Notes under the pieces: model-generated
Told to the model about the DNA's origin: nothing
The model's database searches: none
What the model saw: the letters and a program-made list of their open reading frames with translations, nothing else
Translations under genes and position numbers: made by a program
Origin: Enterobacter sp. Ag1
Lineage (GTDB): Bacteria; Pseudomonadota; Gammaproteobacteria; Enterobacterales; Enterobacteriaceae
NCBI GenBank assembly: GCA_000277545.1
Contig: AKXM01000040.1
Span: 1-64,000 of the forward strand
Length of the DNA: 64,000 bases
Direction of reading: 5' to 3'
Shown: piece by piece, positions 13,845-24,305 of the stretch
How the letters are laid out: every line of letters begins with the position of its first letter
Numbering within the stretch: position 1 is the first letter of the stretch

Positions 13845-14677
13845 TGTTTGCCAGCCGTTCAAAACGCGTATTGCCGGGGTTTACGCTTAGCCTCGGCACC
13901 AGCCTGCTGTTTGTTTGCCTGATCCTGCTGCTGCCGCTGAGCGCGCTGGTGATGCAGCTGGCGCAAATGTCGTTCTCCCAGTACTGGGACGTGATTACCA
14001 ACCCGCAGGTGGTGGCCGCCTATAAAGTCACGCTGCTTTCCGCCGCGCTGGCTTCCGTGTTTAACGGCGTGTTCGGCCTGTTAATGGCGTGGATCCTGAC
14101 GCGTTATCAGTTTCCGGGGCGCAGCCTGCTAGATGCGCTGATGGATTTACCCTTTGCGCTGCCCACCGCGGTGGCGGGTTTAACCCTCGCCGGGCTGTTT
14201 TCTGTCAACGGCTGGTACGGCGAGTGGCTGGCGCAGTTTGGCATTAAGGTGACTTACACCTGGCTGGGTATTGCCGTCGCGATGGCGTTTACCAGCATTC
14301 CGTTTGTGGTGCGCACCGTTCAGCCCGTGCTGGAAGAATTGGGGCCAGAATACGAAGAGGCTGCTGAAACGCTCGGCGCGACTCGCTGGCAGAGTTTCCG
14401 CCGCGTAGTGCTGCCGGAGCTTTCTCCGGCACTGATGGCGGGCGTAGCGCTTTCCTTCACCCGCAGCCTGGGGGAGTTTGGCGCGGTTATCTTTATCGCC
14501 GGAAACATCGCCTGGAAGACGGAAGTCACCTCGCTGATGATCTTCGTGCGCCTGCAGGAGTTTGATTACCCGGCGGCCAGCGCCATTGCGTCAGTGATTC
14601 TGGCGGCGTCGCTGCTGCTGCTGTTCACCATTAACACGTTGCAGAGTCGCTTTGGTCGACGCGTGGTAGGTCACTGA
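13844..14677 (+). CDS. cysT: Sulfate/thiosulfate ABC permease CysT (CysU)
   Basis: 277 residues; inner-membrane permease with about six transmembrane helices. The binding-protein-dependent transport signature EEAAETLGATRWQSFRRVVLP, which contacts the CysA ATPase, is at about 165-185. It overlaps cysP by one base at its start and cysW by one base at its end, consistent with translational coupling. It pairs with CysW. Confidence 0.97.
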   Translation: MFASRSKRVLPGFTLSLGTSLLFVCLILLLPLSALVMQLAQMSFSQYWDVITNPQVVAAYKVTLLSAALASVFNGVFGLLMAWILTRYQFPGRSLLDALMDLPFALPTAVAGLTLAGLFSVNGWYGEWLAQFGIKVTYTWLGIAVAMAFTSIPFVVRTVQPVLEELGPEYEEAAETLGATRWQSFRRVVLPELSPALMAGVALSFTRSLGEFGAVIFIAGNIAWKTEVTSLMIFVRLQEFDYPAASAIASVILAASLLLLFTINTLQSRFGRRVVGH

Positions 14678-15552
14678 TGACGGACGTCACTGCTTTGAAA
14701 AACTATACCCGCTCCCGCATTAACTGGGGAAAATGGGCGCTGATCGCCATCGGTGTGCTCGTCTCTTTCCTGATTCTGGTGGTGCCGGTCGCGTCTATTT
14801 TTGTAGAAGCCTTTTCCAAGGGGCTGATGCCCGCGCTGCAAAATATCGCTAACCCGGACATGCTGCACGCCATCTGGCTGACGGTGATGATTGCCCTGAT
14901 TACCGTGCCGGTAAACCTGGTGTTCGGCACGCTGCTGGCCTGGCTGGTGACGCGTTTTAACTTCCCTGGCCGCCAATTGTTGCTGACGCTGCTGGATATC
15001 CCATTTGCCGTTTCCCCGGTGGTTGCGGGCCTGGTTTATCTGCTGTTTTATGGCTCTAACGGCCCGCTGGCGGGGTTCCTCGATGCCCACAACCTGCAAA
15101 TCATGTTTGCCTGGCCGGGCATGGTGCTGGTGACTATCTTCGTCACCTGCCCGTTTGTGGTGCGTGAGCTGGTGCCGGTGATGCTAAGCCAGGGCAGCCA
15201 GGAAGATGAAGCCGCGATTTTACTGGGCGCTTCCGGCTGGCAGATGTTCCGCCGCGTGACGCTGCCCAATATTCGCTGGGCCCTGCTTTATGGCGTGGTG
15301 CTGACCAACGCCCGCGCCATCGGTGAATTTGGCGCGGTGTCGGTGGTGTCCGGTTCGATTCGCGGCGAGACGTTCTCGTTGCCGTTACAGATTGAGTTAC
15401 TGCAGCAGGATTACAACACCGTTGGTTCGTTTACCGCCGCGGCGTTGTTGACCCTGATGGCAGTCCTGACCTTGTTCTTAAAGAGTGCGGTGCAGTGGCG
15501 TCTGAATAATCAGGAAAAACGCCTGAAGCAGGAGGAAAATCATGAGCATTGA
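14677..15552 (+). CDS. cysW: Sulfate/thiosulfate ABC permease CysW
   Basis: 291 residues (E. coli 291). Second membrane subunit of the importer, paralogous to CysT, with the EAA-type loop [21 protein letters not shown]. About six transmembrane helices. Starts at the ATGA overlap with cysT and runs 11 bases into cysA. Confidence 0.97.
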   Translation: MTDVTALKNYTRSRINWGKWALIAIGVLVSFLILVVPVASIFVEAFSKGLMPALQNIANPDMLHAIWLTVMIALITVPVNLVFGTLLAWLVTRFNFPGRQLLLTLLDIPFAVSPVVAGLVYLLFYGSNGPLAGFLDAHNLQIMFAWPGMVLVTIFVTCPFVVRELVPVMLSQGSQEDEAAILLGASGWQMFRRVTLPNIRWALLYGVVLTNARAIGEFGAVSVVSGSIRGETFSLPLQIELLQQDYNTVGSFTAAALLTLMAVLTLFLKSAVQWRLNNQEKRLKQEENHEH

Positions 15553-16627
15553 TATTGCCAATATTAAGAAGTCATTTGGACGCACCCAGGTGCTGAACGA
15601 TATCTCGCTGGATATCCCTTCTGGTCAGATGGTGGCGCTGCTTGGTCCGTCCGGCTCTGGTAAAACTACGCTGCTGCGTATTATTGCCGGGCTGGAGCAC
15701 CAGAACAGCGGTCGCATCAGCTTCCACGGCACCGACGTCAGCCGGATGCATGCCCGCGATCGCAAAGTCGGCTTTGTGTTTCAGCACTATGCGCTGTTCC
15801 GCCATATGTCGGTATTCGACAATATCGCCTTTGGCTTAACGGTGCTGCCGCGTCGCGAACGGCCTTCCGCCTCTGCGATCAAACAGAAAGTGACGAAACT
15901 GCTGGAAATGGTGCAGCTTTCCCATCTGGCCGACCGCTACCCGGCGCAGTTGTCCGGCGGGCAGAAGCAGCGTGTTGCCCTGGCGCGTGCGCTGGCGGTG
16001 GAGCCGCAAATCCTGCTGCTGGATGAACCGTTTGGCGCTCTGGACGCACAGGTTCGTAAAGAGCTGCGCCGCTGGCTGCGCGAGCTGCACGAAGAGTTAA
16101 AGTTCACCAGCGTGTTTGTGACGCACGATCAGGAAGAAGCGATGGAAGTTGCCGACCGCGTGGTGGTGATGAGCCAGGGCAATATCGAGCAGGTCGATAC
16201 GCCTGAGCAGGTCTGGCGTGAGCCCGCGACCCGCTTCGTGCTGGAGTTCCTCGGCGAGGTTAACCGCCTGAAAGGCGTGATTCGTGGGAGCCAGTTCCAC
16301 GTCGGCGCGCATCGTTGGCCGCTGGGGTTCACGCCGGCCCATCAGGGGGATGTTGATTTGTTCCTGCGTCCGTGGGAAGTGGACGTCAGCCGCCGCACGA
16401 ATCTTGATTCACCTCTGCCGGTGCAGGTGCTGGAAGTCAGTCCGCGCGGGCATTACATGCAGCTGGTTGTGCAGCCGCTGGGCTGGTATGACGAACCGCT
16501 GACGGTGGTTCTGAAGGAACAGCAAATTCCGCAGCGCGGTGAGCGTCTGTTTGTGGGATTACAAAACGCGCGCCTGTATGAAGGTGCCAACCGTATTCAG
16601 GGTGTAGACCTGGCGCAGTCCGCCTGA
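15542..16627 (+). CDS. cysA: Sulfate/thiosulfate ABC importer ATPase CysA
   Basis: 361 residues (E. coli 365). Walker A is GPSGSGKTT (about 35-43), the ABC signature [15 protein letters not shown] and Walker [13 protein letters not shown] are intact, and the switch histidine is in [16 protein letters not shown]. The C-terminal third is the regulatory TOBE-like domain. It starts inside cysW, overlapping by 11 bases. A terminator follows, separating it from cysM. Confidence 0.97.
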   Translation: MSIDIANIKKSFGRTQVLNDISLDIPSGQMVALLGPSGSGKTTLLRIIAGLEHQNSGRISFHGTDVSRMHARDRKVGFVFQHYALFRHMSVFDNIAFGLTVLPRRERPSASAIKQKVTKLLEMVQLSHLADRYPAQLSGGQKQRVALARALAVEPQILLLDEPFGALDAQVRKELRRWLRELHEELKFTSVFVTHDQEEAMEVADRVVVMSQGNIEQVDTPEQVWREPATRFVLEFLGEVNRLKGVIRGSQFHVGAHRWPLGFTPAHQGDVDLFLRPWEVDVSRRTNLDSPLPVQVLEVSPRGHYMQLVVQPLGWYDEPLTVVLKEQQIPQRGERLFVGLQNARLYEGANRIQGVDLAQSA

Positions 16628-16653
16628 TAATTTACCCCGACAGGACACGCACT

Positions 16654-16677
16654 AGCGGCCCACCGAGGCCGCTTTTT
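16654..16677 (+). terminator. Rho-independent terminator between cysA and cysM
   Basis: AGCGGCC pairs with GGCCGCT around a six-base loop, followed by TTTTCA. It lies 21 bases before the cysM start, so part of the transcription may stop before cysM. Confidence 0.75.
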
Positions 16678-16697
16678 CATTTATTGCGGGCAGGCAA

Positions 16698-17609
16698 GTG
16701 ATCACTTTAGAAAGCACTATTGGCAATACTCCTCTGGTCCGGCTGCAGCGCAGCGGGCTGACGAACGGCAGCGAGATTTGGGTCAAACTCGAAGGAAATA
16801 ACCCGGCAGGTTCGGTTAAAGATCGCGCGGCGCTGTCGATGATTGTTCAGGCGGAAAAACGAGGGGAAATACAACCCGGCGATACGCTGATTGAGGCAAC
16901 CAGCGGCAATACCGGCATTGCGCTGGCGATGATCTCTGCGCTCAAAGGCTACCGTATTAAGCTGCTGATGCCGGACAACATGAGCATGGAGCGCAAGGCG
17001 GCGATGCAGGCTTACGGCGCCGAGCTGATTCTGGTCAGCAAAGCTCAGGGCATGGAAGGCGCGCGTGAGCTGGCTCAGCAAATGGCCGACCGTGGCGAAG
17101 GCAAGATCCTCGATCAGTTTAATAACCCGGATAACCCGCTGGCGCATTACACGACGACCGGGCCGGAGATCTGGCGGCAGACCGAAGGGCGAATCACGCA
17201 TTTTGTCTCCAGCATGGGCACGACGGGCACGATAACCGGCGTGAGTCGTTTTATGCGCGAGCAAAGCAAGCCAGTGAGAATTGTCGGGCTGCAGCCGGAA
17301 GAGGGCAGCAGCATCCCGGGGATCCGCCGTTGGCCAGAAGAGTGGTTGCCGAAAATTTTCAACCCGACACTGGTGGATGAAGTCATCGACATGGCGCAGA
17401 CCGAAGCCGAGCAGACGATGCGCCGCCTGGCGATGGAAGAGGGGATTTTCTGCGGCGTAAGTTCCGGCGGGGCAGTGGCGGGTGCGTTGCGCGTAGCCAA
17501 AGCAAATCCGGGGGCCATAGTGGTCGCTATTATTTGCGACAGAGGCGATCGCTATCTTTCTACCGGCGTGTTCGGGGAAGAGAGCTACGTTCAGGGCGCT
17601 GGCATCTGA
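16698..17609 (+). CDS. cysM: Cysteine synthase B (O-acetylserine sulfhydrylase B)
   Basis: 303 residues, same length as E. coli CysM. PLP enzyme that makes cysteine from O-acetylserine and sulfide and, unlike CysK, can use thiosulfate to form S-sulfocysteine, which fits its place behind the thiosulfate importer. The PLP lysine is K41 in GSVKDRAAL, the phosphate loop is TSGNTGIAL, and the C-terminal SSGGAVAG and ICDRGDRYLSTGVF motifs are present. The start is GTG at 16698; no ATG fits the conserved N-terminus. Confidence 0.96.
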   Translation: MITLESTIGNTPLVRLQRSGLTNGSEIWVKLEGNNPAGSVKDRAALSMIVQAEKRGEIQPGDTLIEATSGNTGIALAMISALKGYRIKLLMPDNMSMERKAAMQAYGAELILVSKAQGMEGARELAQQMADRGEGKILDQFNNPDNPLAHYTTTGPEIWRQTEGRITHFVSSMGTTGTITGVSRFMREQSKPVRIVGLQPEEGSSIPGIRRWPEEWLPKIFNPTLVDEVIDMAQTEAEQTMRRLAMEEGIFCGVSSGGAVAGALRVAKANPGAIVVAIICDRGDRYLSTGVFGEESYVQGAGI

Positions 17610-17620
17610 CGCTGTAAGCC

Positions 17621-17651
17621 AGGAAAAGGTCGCCTGAGGCGATCTTTTCCT
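17621..17651. terminator. Bidirectional terminator between cysM and the oxalate decarboxylase gene
   Basis: A 14-bp near-perfect stem (AGGAAAAGGTCGCC with GGCGATCTTTTCCT) around TGAG sits between the convergent stops and has A/T runs on both sides. Confidence 0.75.
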
Positions 17652-17661
17652 GAGAGCAGGC

Positions 17662-18873
17662 TTACTTCACAACCGGGTTTTTATGCAGGCTCAACGCCTT
17701 CATAAAGGTATCATCAAGCTGTAAATGCTGTTTCACCAGCTCAGGCGGCGTGCTGGCCAGCCACTGGTTAAGCGAAATATCCGCGTAATAGTCGCTTTTA
17801 AACAGTTCCAGGAAACGCAGGGTTGTGGTGCCGGTATTCTCGATATAATGCCCCATCGCAAAGGGAACGTAGCCGACATCCCCGGCGCGGTAATCAAAGG
17901 TTCTGGCCTGGCCCGAAGAGGCGAAAACGCCCATTCTGCCTTCCCCTTCAAGATAGTACTGCCATTCATCGTTATTTGGGTGCCAGTGAAGTTCTCTCAG
18001 CCCGCCGGGCTCTATTTCCACCAGGGCTGCCGCAATAGTCTTCGACACCGGGAAATTAGATGAATCCGTTATTCTGACGGTGCCGCCAGGGGCTTTGATC
18101 GGATCCTGAGCCAGCATATGGTGGGTGAAATTAATCTCTGATTTAGCTGCGCCATTAATACTGTCTGAGGCAAGGCTGCCGGGTACTGTACCCGCGAAAA
18201 TATATTCATCAGCAGGTGAAGGCAGTTTAGAAAATGTAGACACGGGCACCTGGAAGTTTTTTGCTAATATCTCCGGAGGGATATGTTTAAACCAGTCGGA
18301 TAACAGGAACGTACTGTCTTCATCAAATCCGCCGTCGTCGAAGGCCAAAAGAAACTCACAGCCGTCAGGCCCGATACCCTGAATGGAGTGAGGAATGCCC
18401 GGCGGGAAATACCATAAATCACCGACGCCGATATCATCCACAAACCAGCCTCCTTTTGCATCGAAGGCCGTTACCCGCGCATTGCCGTAGGTCATGTAGG
18501 CCCATTCACCCTCTTTGTGCCAGTGAAGTTCGCGGATGCCTCCGGCATTCAGGCGCATGTCTACCCCGGCGATGGTGGTTGAAATCCCCAGCTCCCGCTT
18601 GGTGACTTGTCGGGTCCAGCCGCCGGTGCCTTTTCTGACATGGGCATCGCTGAAGGAGTAGCGCAGGTTCGGCAACGTGCCGCTGTCGGTAGCGGGCGGG
18701 TTAACAATGTCAGGGTTTTCAGCTTCCCGGATGGGGTCGTGAGGGCCCGGATCGCGCACGCTTGCCGGATAGGATTTTACTTTGTCATCGTGGGCATGGG
18801 CCTGCCCGGCCGCTAATACGACGGTACCGCCTGCGGCAAAGGCCATGAAGCTTCTTCTGGATATATCTTTCAT
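17662..18873 (-). CDS. Tat-exported bicupin oxalate decarboxylase
   Basis: 403 residues with two cupin domains. It should convert oxalate to formate and CO2 with manganese. The N-terminus has a Tat signal ([11 protein letters not shown], ending AHA around 27), so it acts outside the cytosol. The N-terminal metal site is H117, H119, E123 and H162; the C-terminal site is H296, H298, E303 and H342. The lid DEDST (184-188) keeps a glutamate where Bacillus OxdC has SENST, which separates decarboxylases from oxidases. Ribosome site AAGGAAG precedes the ATG. It stands alone between cysM and pdxK, where E. coli has yfeS/yfeK, and the AT-rich upstream flank suggests acquisition. Confidence 0.88.
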   Translation of the reverse strand: MKDISRRSFMAFAAGGTVVLAAGQAHAHDDKVKSYPASVRDPGPHDPIREAENPDIVNPPATDSGTLPNLRYSFSDAHVRKGTGGWTRQVTKRELGISTTIAGVDMRLNAGGIRELHWHKEGEWAYMTYGNARVTAFDAKGGWFVDDIGVGDLWYFPPGIPHSIQGIGPDGCEFLLAFDDGGFDEDSTFLLSDWFKHIPPEILAKNFQVPVSTFSKLPSPADEYIFAGTVPGSLASDSINGAAKSEINFTHHMLAQDPIKAPGGTVRITDSSNFPVSKTIAAALVEIEPGGLRELHWHPNNDEWQYYLEGEGRMGVFASSGQARTFDYRAGDVGYVPFAMGHYIENTGTTTLRFLELFKSDYYADISLNQWLASTPPELVKQHLQLDDTFMKALSLHKNPVVK

Positions 18874-19320
18874 ATAATAGCTTCCTTATATTCATGCAGA
18901 GTGAGGTTTATTCTCCGGAGGGAACTTTTGTTATAGGTGAACTTATGGAGTTTGACCTTGTGGAATTGTAAGGCAGGCATGAGTCGACAATGTAAACAGA
19001 GGATGGTGAAGATATATCCTCATAATGTAATGGATATTTCGTTGATGCAATGTTTAAGTGGTGGTTATTAATTTCCAGGTATCCAGCACTAATCGGTAAT
19101 AATGTTTTCTTCATCATTCAGGTGATACATCTTCAAGGTGTAACGGCTGAAAGAAAATATTACTTTTATCGTTCATTCGATAAATCTGAAGGATGGTAGC
19201 TGTATCTCTGCTATTGCCGGAATAAAGAGGGCGCTCTGAGCATGGTTGTACCGCCCGGGTCTGGCTATAATGGCCGCTTCGCAATTCAGACCTTAGCTGT
19301 CTGGCGGGCAAGGGGAAAAT
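18874..19320. other. AT-rich intergenic region between oxalate decarboxylase gene and pdxK
   Basis: 447 bases. The left part must hold the promoter of the leftward decarboxylase gene; the right end holds the pdxK promoter and ribosome site (CAAGGGGAAAAT). The middle is AT-rich compared with the neighbours. A 69-codon frame on the minus strand (18908-19117) has no convincing ribosome site or recognisable product, so I do not call it a gene. Confidence 0.5.
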
Positions 19321-20172
19321 ATGAGTCAGGATAACGATATACAGTCTGTACTGTTTCACGATGCAGGCCGGGCGCTGCAGGCCGATATTGTGGCAGTGCA
19401 ATCTCAGGTCGTTTACGGCAGCGTCGGGAACAGTATCGCGGTTCCGGCGATTCAGCAGCATGGCTGGCGGGTGATGGCGGTGCCAACGGTGTTATTCAGC
19501 AACACGCCGCATTACGATACGTTTTATGGCGGCGTGATCCCGGCGGACTGGTTTAGCGGCTATCTGCGAGCGCTCGAAGAACGGGATGCGTTGCGCGAAC
19601 TGAAGGCCGTGACGACGGGTTACATGGGCAGTGCGGAGCAAATCCATCTGCTGGCGGATTGGCTGCGTCAAAGACGCAAAAGCCATCCTGAGCTGTTGAT
19701 ACTTGTCGACCCGGTAATGGGGGACACCGACAGCGGTGTTTACGTCAAGGCGGGTATTCCTGAAGCTTATCGCACGGCGCTGCTGCCTCATGCACAGGGG
19801 ATCACGCCTAATCTCTTTGAACTGCATATTCTGACCGGAATGCCCTGCGATACGCTGGAGCAGGCGGTGATGGCGGCCAGAAGTCTTCTCTCTGAAACGC
19901 TGCGCTGGGTGGTAATAACCAGTGCGCCGGGGAACTGCGCGGATACTATTTCCGTGGTGACGGTGACCGCTGATGAAGCCGATGTGACCAGCCACGCTCG
20001 CGTGGTGACCGACCTGAAAGGCACCGGGGATTTGTTCTGCGCCGAGCTGGTAAGCCGAATACTTGCAGGCAAGCAGGTGGCGGTTGCCGCAGGAGAAGCT
20101 GCGCATCGGGTGTTTGAAGTGATGACCTGGACTCAGGGGCAGCGCTCAGATGAACTGATTCTTCCTCGCTGA
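19321..20172 (+). CDS. pdxK: Pyridoxine/pyridoxal/pyridoxamine kinase PdxK
   Basis: 283 residues, length of E. coli PdxK. Phosphorylates B6 vitamers at the 5' hydroxyl in the salvage route to PLP. The ribokinase-fold signatures are present: [15 protein letters not shown] near residue 24, LVDPVMGD in the centre and the [10 protein letters not shown] anion-hole/catalytic aspartate near 240. It is convergent with crr and separated from it by a two-way terminator. PLP is the cofactor of CysM and CysK nearby, but there is no sign of shared transcription. Confidence 0.96.
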   Translation: MSQDNDIQSVLFHDAGRALQADIVAVQSQVVYGSVGNSIAVPAIQQHGWRVMAVPTVLFSNTPHYDTFYGGVIPADWFSGYLRALEERDALRELKAVTTGYMGSAEQIHLLADWLRQRRKSHPELLILVDPVMGDTDSGVYVKAGIPEAYRTALLPHAQGITPNLFELHILTGMPCDTLEQAVMAARSLLSETLRWVVITSAPGNCADTISVVTVTADEADVTSHARVVTDLKGTGDLFCAELVSRILAGKQVAVAAGEAAHRVFEVMTWTQGQRSDELILPR

Positions 20173-20183
20173 ATCGCAGCCAA

Positions 20184-20212
20184 TAAAAAAGGCACCCCAG
20201 GGTGCCTTTTTC
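20184..20212. terminator. Bidirectional terminator pdxK/crr
   Basis: AAAAAAGGCACCC pairs with GGGTGCCTTTTT over a two-base loop, with A and T runs on opposite sides, so it can serve both convergent genes. Confidence 0.9.
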
Positions 20213-20224
20213 TCTGCATGAATC

Positions 20225-20728
20225 TTACTTCTTGATGCGGATAACCGGGGTTTCGCCCACGGTCACGCTACCTGTCAGTTTGATCAGCTCTTTGATTTCG
20301 TCCATGTTGGAGATAACAACCGGTGTCAGGGTAGACTTGGCTTTCTCTTCCAGCAGCGGCAGGTCGAACTCAATAACCACGTCGCCTTTCTTCACGCGCT
20401 GGCCTTCTTCAGCGATGCGCTTAAAGCCTTCGCCTTTCAGCTCAACGGTGTCGATACCAAAGTGAACAAACAGCTCAATGCCGCTATCGGATTCGATAGA
20501 GAAGGCATGGTTGGTTTCAAAGATTTTACCGATGGTGCCGTCAACCGGAGCAACCATTTTGTTGCCGGTTGGTTTGATAGCGATCCCATCACCAACGATT
20601 TTTTCAGCAAACACGACGTCCGGCACGTCTTCAATGTTAACGATTTCGCCAGACAGTGGAGCAACGATCTCAATGGTTCCGGTGTCGCTATTGCCTTTGT
20701 CACCGAACAGTTTACTAAATAACCCCAT
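20225..20728 (-). CDS. crr: PTS glucose-specific EIIA component (EIIAGlc)
   Basis: 167 residues, two fewer than E. coli; the shortening is in the N-terminal amphipathic tail ([17 protein letters not shown]). The phosphorylated histidine is H89 in FVHFG and the partner is H74 in TNHAF. It accepts phosphate from HPr and passes it to EIIBGlc; unphosphorylated it inhibits sugar permeases, and phosphorylated it activates adenylate cyclase. Last gene of the ptsH-ptsI-crr operon, 43 bases after ptsI. Confidence 0.97.
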   Translation of the reverse strand: MGLFSKLFGDKGNSDTGTIEIVAPLSGEIVNIEDVPDVVFAEKIVGDGIAIKPTGNKMVAPVDGTIGKIFETNHAFSIESDSGIELFVHFGIDTVELKGEGFKRIAEEGQRVKKGDVVIEFDLPLLEEKAKSTLTPVVISNMDEIKELIKLTGSVTVGETPVIRIKK

Positions 20729-20771
20729 TAGCCTTCTCTCCTAAGCAGTAATTTGGGCAGCATCTCGTGAA

Positions 20772-22499
20772 TTAGCAGATTGTTTTTTCTTCAATGAACT
20801 TGTTAACCAGCGTCATTAACTCGTCCGTTGTCGGTTGAGCAAGAGCCTGCTCTGCTAACACTTTCGCATCTTCGAAGTTCGTGTTACGAATAATCTTCTT
20901 GATACGTGGGATAGAAATGGCGCTCATACTGAATTCGTCCAGGCCCATCCCAAGCAACAGAAGTGTAGCACGTTCGTCGCCCGCAAGCTCACCACACATA
21001 CCGGTCCATTTACCTTCTGCATGAGAAGCATCAATAACTTGCTTAATCAGAGTCAGTACGGACGGTGACATCGGCTGGTAAAGATGTGAAATCATATCAT
21101 TACCGCGGTCAACTGCCAGGGTGTACTGAGTTAAATCGTTGGTGCCGATGCTGAAGAAGTCGACTTCTTTGGCCAGATGATGAGCAATCGTCGCAGCCGC
21201 AGGGGTTTCGACCATTACGCCGATTTCGATAGATTCATCGAATGCTTTGCCTTCGTCACGCAGTTCCTGCTTGAAGATCTCAATCTCTTTTCTCAGGGCA
21301 CGCACTTCTTCAACAGAGATGATCATCGGGAACATAATGCGCAGCTTGCCAAAAGCAGAGGCGCGCAGGATAGCGCGAACCTGGTCACGCAGGATCTCTT
21401 TGCGATCCATGGCGATACGAATGGCACGCCAGCCCAGGAACGGGTTCTCTTCTTTAGGGAAGTTCATGTACGGCAGCTCTTTGTCGCCGCCGATGTCCAT
21501 GGTACGGACGATAACCGCCTGAGAGCCACAGGCTTCAGCCACGGCTTTGTACGCGGCAAACTGCTCTTCTTCGGTTGGCAGTGAGTCACGGTCCATGAAC
21601 AGGAATTCGGTACGATACAGACCCACACCTTCAGCGCCGTTACGCTCAGCACCGTCGATGTCACGCACGGTACCAATGTTGGCACACACTTCGACCTGGT
21701 GGCCGTCGAGGGTGATGGCTGGCAGGTCTTTCAGCTTAGCCAGCTCTGCTTTTTCAGAGGCAACCTGCTGTTGAACGGCGCGCAGCTCTTCGATCTGCTC
21801 GTTGGTTGGGTTAACGTAAACTTTGTTGTTAACCGCGTCGAGGATCAGATAGTCGTCGTTTTTCACGTCGGAGGTGACGCTACCGGTGCCCACAATCGCT
21901 GGCAGCTCAAGGGAGCGCGCCATGATGGAAGTGTGGGAGGTACGGCCGCCGATGTCGGTGATGAAACCCAGCACCTTTTTCAGGTTCAGCTGTGCGGTTT
22001 CAGACGGGGTCAGATCTTTGGCAACCAGGATAACTTCATCCTTAATTGCGCTTAAATCGATAATGTTCAGGCCGAGAATGTTCTGCAGAAGACGCTTACC
22101 GATGTCACGTACGTCAGCCGCACGTTCTTTCAGGTATTCGTCATCCAGCTCTTCCAGAGCCGTTGCCTGGCCTTCAATCACTTCGTATGCCGCAGCGTCC
22201 GCCGTGACCAGCTTGTCTTTGATAAGGGCTATGATTTCCTGCTCGAGCTCTTCGTCTTCCAGCAACATAATGTGGCCTTCGAAGATAGCTTCCTTTTCTT
22301 CACCGAAGGTCTCGCCAGCTTTAATTTTGATCGCTTCTAACTGCTCGGATGCTTTGGCGCGCCCGCTGAGGAAACGTTCAACTTCCTGCTCAACTTTGTC
22401 GGCAGAAATTTTCTTCCGGTCGATGACAATTTCATCTTCTTTCAGCAAAAGTGCTTTGCCGAAAGCGATACCCGGGGATGCTAAAATGCCTGAAATCAT
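20772..22499 (-). CDS. ptsI: PTS enzyme I
   Basis: 575 residues, as in E. coli. Transfers phosphate from PEP to HPr, the first step of the sugar phosphotransferase system. The active histidine is in [15 protein letters not shown] (near 189), the PEP-binding signature [16 protein letters not shown] is near 450 and the catalytic cysteine is in GMCGELAGD near 502. Second gene of the pts operon, 44 bases after ptsH. Confidence 0.98.
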   Translation of the reverse strand: MISGILASPGIAFGKALLLKEDEIVIDRKKISADKVEQEVERFLSGRAKASEQLEAIKIKAGETFGEEKEAIFEGHIMLLEDEELEQEIIALIKDKLVTADAAAYEVIEGQATALEELDDEYLKERAADVRDIGKRLLQNILGLNIIDLSAIKDEVILVAKDLTPSETAQLNLKKVLGFITDIGGRTSHTSIMARSLELPAIVGTGSVTSDVKNDDYLILDAVNNKVYVNPTNEQIEELRAVQQQVASEKAELAKLKDLPAITLDGHQVEVCANIGTVRDIDGAERNGAEGVGLYRTEFLFMDRDSLPTEEEQFAAYKAVAEACGSQAVIVRTMDIGGDKELPYMNFPKEENPFLGWRAIRIAMDRKEILRDQVRAILRASAFGKLRIMFPMIISVEEVRALRKEIEIFKQELRDEGKAFDESIEIGVMVETPAAATIAHHLAKEVDFFSIGTNDLTQYTLAVDRGNDMISHLYQPMSPSVLTLIKQVIDASHAEGKWTGMCGELAGDERATLLLLGMGLDEFSMSAISIPRIKKIIRNTNFEDAKVLAEQALAQPTTDELMTLVNKFIEEKTIC

Positions 22500-22543
22500 A
22501 ACCCTACCTTACTTGTGACTGATATTTACGAAGAACCCAGAAC

Positions 22544-22801
22544 TTACTCGAGTTCAGCCATCAGTTTTACTAAATGCTCAACGGCTTTCTGCTCATCTTC
22601 ACCTTCGGCGGAGAGCGTCACTACGGTACCCTGAGTCAGGCCCAGAGTTTGCAGTTTGAACAGGCTCTTAGCGCTGGCGCTTTTGCCGTTGGAAGTCACA
22701 GTGATTTCGGAAGTGAAGCCTTTAGCTTCTTTAACAAACTGAGCAGCAGGGCGGGTATGCAGACCGTTCGGAGCGGTAATAGTTACTTCTTGCTGGAACA
22801 T
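22544..22801 (-). CDS. ptsH: Phosphocarrier protein HPr
   Basis: 85 residues. The phosphorylated histidine is H15 in [10 protein letters not shown]; the S46 region is [14 protein letters not shown]. Shuttles phosphate from enzyme I to the EIIA proteins, including Crr two genes downstream. First gene of the operon. Confidence 0.98.
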   Translation of the reverse strand: MFQQEVTITAPNGLHTRPAAQFVKEAKGFTSEITVTSNGKSASAKSLFKLQTLGLTQGTVVTLSAEGEDEQKAVEHLVKLMAELE

Positions 22802-23123
22802 TGTATTTCCCCAACTTATAGGTTTAGTGTTGTGGAACTAAAGTCTAGCCTGGCGGCCACACTTTAGCCTGTATCGTTAGCGCCATCGTCAAAGGAACGG
22901 GGCACTGGATGCATGGGAATCGTGAAAAAAACGCCAACAGCGTGTTTCACAGATTCTTCATCATTATGCCGTGAAAACCAGATAGGCACCAAATCGTTAA
23001 ATCGATTCAGCAGGCGCATCTCACAGCTTGATTAATTTCGCGCATCAAAATAATTGCTGGTTAAATACCAGACCTGCGGGGGTAAGCGCAATGCCGATGA
23101 GGGTGAAAGTTTGATGCAGGCCA
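22802..23123 (-). promoter_or_regulatory. ptsHI-crr promoter and leader region
   Basis: About 320 bases between ptsH and the cysK terminator with no gene. In E. coli this region has several promoters under CRP and Mlc. On the minus strand a CTGTGAAACACGCTG stretch (about 22938-22953) has one good CRP half-site, TGTGA, and a second TGTGA lies near 23020. Neither forms a full CRP consensus by eye. Confidence 0.45.
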
Positions 23124-23152
23124 CAAAAAAGCACCCTCACGGGTGCTTTTTT
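23124..23152 (-). terminator. Rho-independent terminator after cysK
   Basis: AAAAAAGCACCC pairs with GGGTGCTTTTTT around a TCAC loop. It lies 22 bases beyond the cysK stop and could also work on the opposite strand. Confidence 0.88.
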
Positions 23153-23174
23153 AAGCATATATCAAATACTGGCA

Positions 23175-24146
23175 TTACTGTTGCAGTTCTTTCTCAGTGA
23201 ACAGATCGGCAAACAAAGCAGTACTCAAATAGCGCTCCCCGGAGGACGGAAGGATAACCACAATATTCTTATTGGTAAAGGCTTCGTCTTCCTGAAGTTT
23301 CAGCGCGGCGGCCACGGCGGCACCGGAAGAGATACCCGCGAGAATACCTTCCTCATCCATCAGGCGGCGAGCGGTCGCAATGGCGTCGTCGTTGCTGATA
23401 GTGACCACTTTGTCGATAAGCTTCAGATCGAGGTTACCAGGGATAAATCCGGCCCCGATACCCTGAATTTTATGCGGACCAGGCTTCAGTTCTTCACCCG
23501 CCAGCGCTTGAGTAATTACCGGAGAATCCGTTGGTTCTACCGCCACGCTAATGAGCGAGGTTTTGCCTTTGGTATTTTTGATGTAGCGGCTGACGCCCGT
23601 CAGCGTACCGCCGGTACCGACGCCGGCGATAAACACATCCACTTCACCATCGGTATCTTCCCAGATTTCCGGGCCGGTGGTTTTTTCGTGAATTTCCGGG
23701 TTTGCCGGGTTGCTGAACTGCTGAAGCAGTAAGTATTTAGCCGGGTCGCTGGCGACGATTTCCTCGGCTTTCTGGATGGCACCTTTCATGCCTTTAGCGC
23801 CTTCGGTCAGCACCAGGTTTGCACCCAGCGCTTTTAACAGCTTACGGCGTTCGATGCTCATGGTTTCCGGCATGGTCAGCGTCAGCTTGTAGCCGCGCGC
23901 TGCCGCGACATAGGCCAGAGCGATACCGGTGTTGCCACTGGTAGGTTCGACTAACTCCACGCCAGGCTTCAGCACGCCGCGTTTTTCGGCATCCCAAATC
24001 ATGTTGGCACCAATACGGCATTTGACGCTAAAGCTTGGGTTACGGGACTCCACCTTAGCCAGAATGCGTCCGTTGCCGATACGGTTCAGGCGAACCAGCG
24101 GCGTGTGGCCGATTGTCAGGGAGTTGTCTTCATAAATTTTGCTCAT
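23175..24146 (-). CDS. cysK: Cysteine synthase A (O-acetylserine sulfhydrylase A)
   Basis: 323 residues as in E. coli. PLP enzyme forming cysteine from O-acetylserine and sulfide; it also binds the CysE C-terminus in the cysteine synthase complex. The PLP lysine is K42 in [11 protein letters not shown], the phosphate loop is [11 protein letters not shown] and the C-terminal motif [10 protein letters not shown] is intact. It lies downstream of cysZ on the same strand, separated by 159 bases that hold its own promoter. Confidence 0.97.
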   Translation of the reverse strand: MSKIYEDNSLTIGHTPLVRLNRIGNGRILAKVESRNPSFSVKCRIGANMIWDAEKRGVLKPGVELVEPTSGNTGIALAYVAAARGYKLTLTMPETMSIERRKLLKALGANLVLTEGAKGMKGAIQKAEEIVASDPAKYLLLQQFSNPANPEIHEKTTGPEIWEDTDGEVDVFIAGVGTGGTLTGVSRYIKNTKGKTSLISVAVEPTDSPVITQALAGEELKPGPHKIQGIGAGFIPGNLDLKLIDKVVTISNDDAIATARRLMDEEGILAGISSGAAVAAALKLQEDEAFTNKNIVVILPSSGERYLSTALFADLFTEKELQQ

Positions 24147-24159
24147 GGCTCGTCCTTAA

Positions 24160-24300
24160 CTGTCTGAATTTTGGGATACCGGTCCAGCATACCCGCTCAG
24201 GAAATATGCGGAAGTAAGGAAATAGCATATCTATATGTGGAAGGGAAATAAGCCAATGCAACATGGAATAAGCCATAGCATAAGCCGCTTCCCTTCCTGA
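24160..24300 (-). promoter_or_regulatory. cysK promoter with likely CysB sites
   Basis: Read on the minus strand the region resembles the E. coli cysK leader (segments TATGCTATTTCCTTAC and CCGCATATT, then CAGTTAAGGA before the ATG). On the plus strand ATAAGCC occurs three times (24247, 24267 and 24280 area) within about 45 bases, a spacing that fits tandem CysB contacts. CysB activation of cysK is known in E. coli; the exact contacts are inferred. Confidence 0.5.
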
Positions 24301-24305
24301 GAGCA

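Noticed and set aside
18908-19117. 69-codon minus-strand frame between the oxalate decarboxylase gene and pdxK
   Set aside because: No good ribosome site, no similarity I recognise, in an AT-rich region where chance frames are expected in that size.
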